Below are positions 58,317 to 64,000 of a DNA stretch of 64,000 bases, in pieces. The position numbers and the translations under genes are program-made. The notes beneath the pieces are model-generated. The model made no database searches, had not been told where the DNA came from, and worked only from the letters and a program-made list of their open reading frames with translations. The DNA is from Periplaneta americana (lineage: Eukaryota; Arthropoda; Insecta; Blattodea; Blattidae). Numbering within the stretch: the stretch's first letter is position 1; each line of letters starts with the position of its first letter. The stretch lies in NCBI RefSeq assembly GCF_040183065.1, contig NC_091122.1, positions 153,293,955-153,357,954 on the forward strand, read 5' to 3'.

Positions 58317-58640
58317 AGGGCAAGAGTCATAATTATTACTATCATTATAAAAATTTATTACTAATGATAGTATTTGACGTTCTGTCTTTTTTTGACGTAA
58401 ATACATCTATAACAAAAGGGCAACTAGAGAAATATGGGCGACGGAACAGGTTAGCAGACCTGGGAAGGAAAAGTGTAATACTATTTAAACTTGTGGTAAC
58501 TCAAAAACTACAAGACTTATGGTATTGAACTCCATAAGTAAAATGATAAGAAAATAAAGGGCTTTAAGTTGGTATAGTATATTTTTCTATATTTATTTAC
58601 ATTTACAATATTTTTAACAACTATTAGTATTATTTATTAC

Positions 58641-59596
58641 TAGATCTCGGATTTTTAGGCACTTAAAAACTAACTTTTAGGCACCTAAAATAGGCCCTGA
58701 ATTTGTCAAAATAGGCACTAAAACATAGATTTAGGCATCTAAAAATACAATTACAAGCAGCTAAAAAATACTACTCAATGCAACTAAAATGTAATTTCTA
58801 TCCACTCAAACTATAGTACCGGTAACTATAAAAAAAAAGCAATTAATTAACGAGTATTAAGCATTACGGTATACAGTGACAAAAACAGTACAAAATATTG
58901 CGGTTAGAAACTTTATTTCTGTTAAGTCTTATTATGAATACCAGTAGGCCTACGTAATTTTTTATGAATTCATCTGCTTCATTGCTCTGAGGCTGCTAAT
59001 ACGTAAGTGCTCATATTACAATTTAATTAATTAATTTACTAATGAATTTACAATTAACACATTATTCATAATTGGCTTTGCAATACATAATTTTCTATTG
59101 TAAAACTTTTGCCTTTTCTTAGATAGAACCATTTTATAAGCGAAAAAAATTCTTCCCAATGATACCGAAGCAATGGATGCATATTTTAATATAGCAATAT
59201 TTGCTATGATGATTTCTTTAGGGAGAACTATCCTCCCGATTCAGCACATTCATTACCTGCTCAAGTGCTCAACAAAACCAGACACCTTCCAGAAATTTCT
59301 TCATTCCTACAACCAAACTATTACAGGATATTTGAATCACACCCACTTCATGACATTCAAAACTTTCTCTTTTACTGTTACGTGAAAATTTAAAAATATA
59401 CACGCAACAAATAGAAATAGGCAATTTTAGGCTCTAAAACCTTAAAAAATAGGTTTCAGTGGGCAAAATAGGCATTTTAGGAACCATAAAACTGCTTCCA
59501 AACGTTCATATTTTATATAAAATGTGAAGATATTTAACTAGTTTTAGTTTATCCCTATATAAAAAAATAGGTATTTAACCTAAAATCCGAGGTCTA
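58641..59596. mobile_element. hAT-like non-autonomous element
   Basis: 956 bases. Flanks tttattac (58633-58640) and ttcattac (59597-59604) match at 7 of 8. Ends tagatctcggattttt and, reverse-complemented, tagacctcggatttta. Subterminal repeats taggcac and aaaataggc occur at both sides. No transposase. Confidence 0.82.
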
Positions 59597-60103
59597 TTCA
59601 TTACTTAGTACAGAAAATATGTATTTCAAATTGCGTTAAGAGCGAACAGCTACTATAATATTAAATATGGAGCTAGACATGCTGTTTACAAAATATATAA
59701 AAAAGTTGAAGCTTTCTAAATATTGTTCCAAATTTGAAGCAGGGTAATGGTTTGGAAATTACAAGCACTTACATACAACGATAAAAGTGTGTGGTAGTTG
59801 TTTAGTAACTATAATTTTATCATTTATATTACAGAACTATTTTAAGTATAACTAATTCAAATTATATTAACATTTTCAATTGTAAAGGGTAGGCTAGGTT
59901 ATAAATTGCAAATAAATGCTGAGAATAAAAGTCAATATAAAGGATAATTTATAAACTCCATATATTTCACTGTCTAAAAATTAAATTTTTCGGAACCACG
60001 ATTTAACAGGTTTACAACATGAACTATTATATTTATTATTATTTTACATAAATAAATAGTTTAAAAATTATATTTTTATCATTATAATACATAGGTCTAT
60101 CTA

Positions 60104-60317
60104 CAGACGTGGACAAATTATTAGCAAAATTTACGATTTTTGTGGCATATTTTTACAAAATTTGACTTCTCAATTTAGACTACTGTTCATACTTTCATGA
60201 TTGTAGTACTCAGAAATACGTAAAAATGTCAACTGTAGTCTAAATTTAAAAGTCAAATTTCGTAAAATTATAGCACAAAAGTCGTTTGTTTTGCTAATAA
60301 TAATTTGCCCACGTCTG
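60104..60317. mobile_element. Palindromic Tc1/mariner-type MITE, 214 bases
   Basis: TA at 60102-60103 and 60318-60319. About 80 bases at each end pair: cagacgtggacaaattatta and, from the right, cagacgtgggcaaattatta, running inward to tttagactac. The central loop is short. Confidence 0.92.
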
Positions 60318-60319
60318 TA

Positions 60320-62009
60320 TTATAGTACAGCATAATCAATTTAAATTAAAAGTGACATTTTCAATTGTAAAGGATATATTATAATTGAAAATAAATATTG
60401 GGAATTAAAGGCAACATAAAGGATAAAATTATAAACTCTTCACACATTTCATTGCCTAAAAAGTAATTTTAATAGACAACGTATTTGCACCAAACTTTTC
60501 GGAACCAATATTCCACTGTCAATTTTCATTATTTTTATACATGAATTAAATGAGTTAGGAAAGTAAGGAACAACTTTACGTATTTCCCACTTTTTCACAA
60601 AGTCAACATGAGTATTTATGACGCACAGAATGAGTGAAACGTTGAAATGTAAGTATAAGAATAACAGCATTAATATAGGTACTACATGTAAACATACAAT
60701 GAAAACAGAATCTGTAATGAAAGGTAATAAAGCTCAACATAACCTACCAGTAACTTAATAAAAAAAAAAAGCAGCTGCTGGAGAGGAATTCTGGGATACT
60801 ACCCACCCCATGGAAATAATTCGAATGATTTTTTTATTCTCTTGCTCGTTTAAGTTCGAATAAGCAAAGTAAATGTATGCATGCTTTTTCATTCAAAAGT
60901 TTTCTTTTGTTTGTCAATATTACATTAAAGGTTATTTATATGTTAAAAGACAAATTGTGGAAATTTTGTCAAGCAATAAAATAATACAAATATTCCTTTT
61001 ACTGATTGCATTCATTTTCATGCCGTAGTAAATACTTTTAAATACAATGCTGTATTTCAGCTTCTTCTTTATTATTGTAACTGTGAGAAGATATTTCTTG
61101 AGTCGTGTATTTTTCATGCAGTGCGAATACACTCAAGTGAGCTAAAAGGAACAAAACATTTTTAATTGATATAAGCACACTTTTTTTTAAGTACCAGTAT
61201 AATAAGTAACACACAAATTGTGTACAACTAATCTGTTGCAACTATATCACCAGTATAGTATTAGCATGATCTTAAGTTTTATTCTGAAATTCAGTAACAA
61301 TATTACGTATAACTTTATTTACATTTCCAAATTTGAAAGAAAAAACTATAGCCTGATACACCATACTATAACAATCTCTTAAGCTATCAATCAGGTCCAC
61401 AAGATAATGTTTATAACTGAAGTTGTCATGCCTACAATGTATTTAGATATGATTTGAAATAAGACATAGCCTTTCTTGGTCACTTGGTGTAATACAAAGC
61501 AACTTTAAAGAATATATAATCTTTTATTTGAGTTCTTATTTTGTTATAAATAATTCAATTACATTTAATCAATAGCAAGAGAATTTACTACAACTGGAAG
61601 TTTTATTTAGCGATATACTTTATTTTTCTCAAATTATACATAAAAAATGAAATAGAATGTTTCAAAATCTAAAATCAGTTCAAAATATTCATCATTACAA
61701 AATTAATATATGGCCTGTAGGTACCAGAAGGTGATAAATTGTAAATCAATTAAGATACTAATAAATCTCTTCTACTAATAAGATTTATGTATATTATAAA
61801 AATAACATGGTAATCCACTGCAATTTTATAGCTTTTTTTAATATGCCCTGATGCATTTGAACTCAAAGAATGATAAGTAATACATTTATTCAACAATCTG
61901 TAAAGATTCCCGACAATTTACAGTTACAATTAACATAATTTACAGATTTAAAAAGATATTTTATATTCATGAAATCTCAAATTATTTTATTGTATTCTAT
62001 TACAGTATA
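60320..62009. other. AT-rich spacer
   Basis: 1.7 kb with no recognisable exon or element. Confidence 0.5.
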
Positions 62010-62102
62010 CAGGGTGTATCTGAAATGTAAGTGTAAATGTTACATGAGTAGTTGAGTGGAAGAGAAGGCCTTATGGCCTTAACTCTGCCAGCGAAAATAA
62101 AA

Positions 62103-62151
<49 letters not shown>

Positions 62152-62882
62152 ATTGGTCCGAAAATGCTTTATTTCTCTGCTACAGTCTTTTTTTATACAA
62201 CATTACTTACATTGATGTGGTACATTATGAAATAAAAATAGCATACCACATGGAAATATCAATGTTTCGGCTGGCATTGTTGGAGACGTTTTGGTGGGAT
62301 CTCATGTTATTCCACCCTGGCTCAACTGAGAGAAATACAAAGAGTTCATGTATGATGGAGCTTCTGCTCATTTCAGTGTCAATATTCGTCGATTTCTAAA
62401 TCAAAGTTCCATGACAGACATATAGGTAGAGATGGACCAATACCTTGACCTCTGCGCTCCCCAGATCTAAACTCACTAGACTTTTATTTGTGGTGTTATT
62501 TAAAAGAGCTTGTAAATGGAACCCCAGTGCAAGACGAAGAGAGTCTTCAAGCCTGTATTTTGGAAGGCTTCGAGACAAAACGACATTGTCCAGGGATATA
62601 TCAGCGAATCAGAGATGAATGCGACAATGGGTTGATGCATGTATTCATGCTAACAGGGATCATCTTGAACACTTCCTGTAAGATTTTCATGTGGTATGCT
62701 ATTTTTGTTTCATAATGTACGGCATCATACAATGCAAGCCGAGTTGTAAGAAAAGGGCTGTAACAAGGAAATAAAGCATTTTCGGACCAATGTTCATATA
62801 ACATTTTGTCATCCTCTATATGAGAGGAATATACATATGCCCCTAAAGTTTTGACATAGGCCTACATTCTAGTTATACCCTG
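62010..62882 (+). mobile_element. Fold-back Tc1/mariner-like relic
   Basis: TA at 62008-62009 and 62883-62884, ends cagggtgta and cagggtata. The plus strand carries the catalytic C-terminal half of a DDE transposase: MYDGASAHFSVNIRRFLNQ (second Asp), then SPDLNSLDFYLWCYLKELVN (third Asp), then GTPVQDEESLQA. Stops interrupt it, one (tga for tgg) just before SPDL. An inverted pair, 62153-62257 and 62683-62791, brackets the coding part. A SINE tail is inserted near the left end. Confidence 0.85.
62052..62150 (+). repeat. SINE 3' end with (TTA)n tail
   Basis: gaaggccttatggccttaac, then tctgccagcgaaaataaaac and an att run. The head is missing. Inserted inside the mariner-like relic. Confidence 0.7.
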
Positions 62883-63305
62883 TATAATAGTTCTATTCTA
62901 GATTTTTTCTCTCATTTTTGTAAAGGATTCCAAAACATGTTTCTGACCTATAATAAAATTGAACCAATGTAGTTTTTTTATTTCATAACACAACAATGAA
63001 ATTCCAAAATTATGCACTCTGATGATGACTTTTAGTTGCAACAGATAAGTTATACTAAATATAGCAGCAAGAAAAAGTATGAATGAAAGAAAGCACACGA
63101 TATAAGAAGTGCAAGAAAAACAGGTACAGAAGATGTTCTTAATTTATTACACTCAAAACACTTAAAGCACTAACTAACAGACAATTATTTTCATATTAGG
63201 GCCTATTCAAAGAAAGTCCGAAATTTAAATCAATTTCTAATTAAACATGTTTCAAATAGTAAGCACATTTATCTCTAAACTACATGGTCGTACTACGCTA
63301 TATAC

Positions 63306-63523
63306 GGTAAAGGTTGGTAATATTGTGATAGTTCTTTTTGAGAATTTATTACAATTTTACTGAGCGTGAGGAAGACCGATTTTTTGCGTCAACATATTAA
63401 GGGAATGTTCGTGGACAAGTTTCTGCACAAAACTGGTCCTTCTCTCGCTAAGTAAAACTGTAATAAATTTTCAAAAAGAACTATCACAATATTACTCGTA
63501 TCACAATATTACCAACCTTTACC
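63306..63523. mobile_element. Palindromic MITE, 218 bases
   Basis: Ends ggtaaaggttggtaatattg on both strands; the arms continue to tttactgagcg / cgctaagtaaa. The right arm has a 12-base extra copy of gtatcacaatatt. Flanking duplication not clear. Superfamily unknown. Confidence 0.85.
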
Positions 63524-64000
63524 CTACTACTAATAAATTCTGAAAATATTACTATGACATCATTAGATTTTTGAAGTTCCAGAGATGCAACAGCACAGAA
63601 AATTATATTTTCTATGGCATAAACCTATCTACGACTAACTTCAAAACCAGACCCATAACAGTACCTACCTACTAGAACATTAAACTTGAAAACAGAAAAA
63701 ATGTGACACATAAAACGGATTACCCATTAACCTACAGTATTTCTCTCCTCAGCTCCAGACTTGTTTCTTCCAATTTATTTTAACTTATTCATTCATTGTA
63801 TTTATTGTAAAAATTGTTAATAATTATATGAATTTCCACATTTGAGAATAACATTTATTCCTACATATGTACTTATTTAAAAATCACACACACACGTAAA
63901 CACAGTGTTTGCGGGGTTTAATGTTTGAATAAAGTAGCAATGGATTTTTGCATCATTCCACATAGGAGGATCATAATCTCGCTCAGAACTGCCCTGTCTT

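Overview
The window looks like a large, repeat-rich insect nuclear genome, most likely a cockroach or termite (Blattodea). I infer this from long introns, AT-rich spacers, several families of tRNA-headed SINEs that I associate with Periplaneta-like genomes, and many RTE-type LINE, mariner/Tc1, pogo and hAT relics. No bacterial-style operons are present. Order-level identity rests on memory of repeat families and was not searched.

Two host genes can be supported. On the plus strand (1281-12212) five exons with clean GT/AG borders and matching phases encode the pro-region and the whole catalytic domain of a papain-family cathepsin L-like protease. The signal-peptide exon is missing, probably upstream of the window. 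On the minus strand (56890 down to 32609) at least six exons, again with matching phases, encode the C-terminal 227 residues of a protein I do not recognise. It has a coiled coil, a 24-base microexon and an SxIP motif of the kind that binds EB microtubule plus-end proteins. The two genes converge on a transposon-filled interval of about 20 kb.

Layout: 1-12.3 kb cathepsin gene, introns filled with pogo-type MITEs, hAT-like elements (one inserted into its own family), SINEs, LINE pieces and tandem repeats. 12.3-13.4 kb Penelope-like retroelement. 14.7-15.7 kb RTE-type LINE with a 15-base target duplication. 17.2-18.5 kb local tandem duplication, one copy holding a solo LTR. 18.9-20.2 kb mariner. 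20.4-23 kb LINE and SINE cluster including a palindromic tRNA-dimer retroposon. 24.5-26.4 kb fold-back mariner and an hAT element. 29.3-31.6 kb nested pogo/PIF/SINE/MITE stack. 32.6-56.9 kb minus-strand gene, whose introns carry a four-tRNA palindrome (40.2-41.1 kb), a nearly whole Tc1 element (50.3-51.7 kb), a fold-back mariner derivative, SINEs and LINEs. 57-64 kb further hAT, MITE, LINE and mariner relics with no exon seen.

The most unusual material is two compound retroposons made of inverted tRNA-like units (22004-22591 and 40168-41101). Each is flanked by a 12-13 base target-site duplication, so each appears to have inserted as one palindromic unit. Fold-back rearrangement also recurs in three mariner-type elements.
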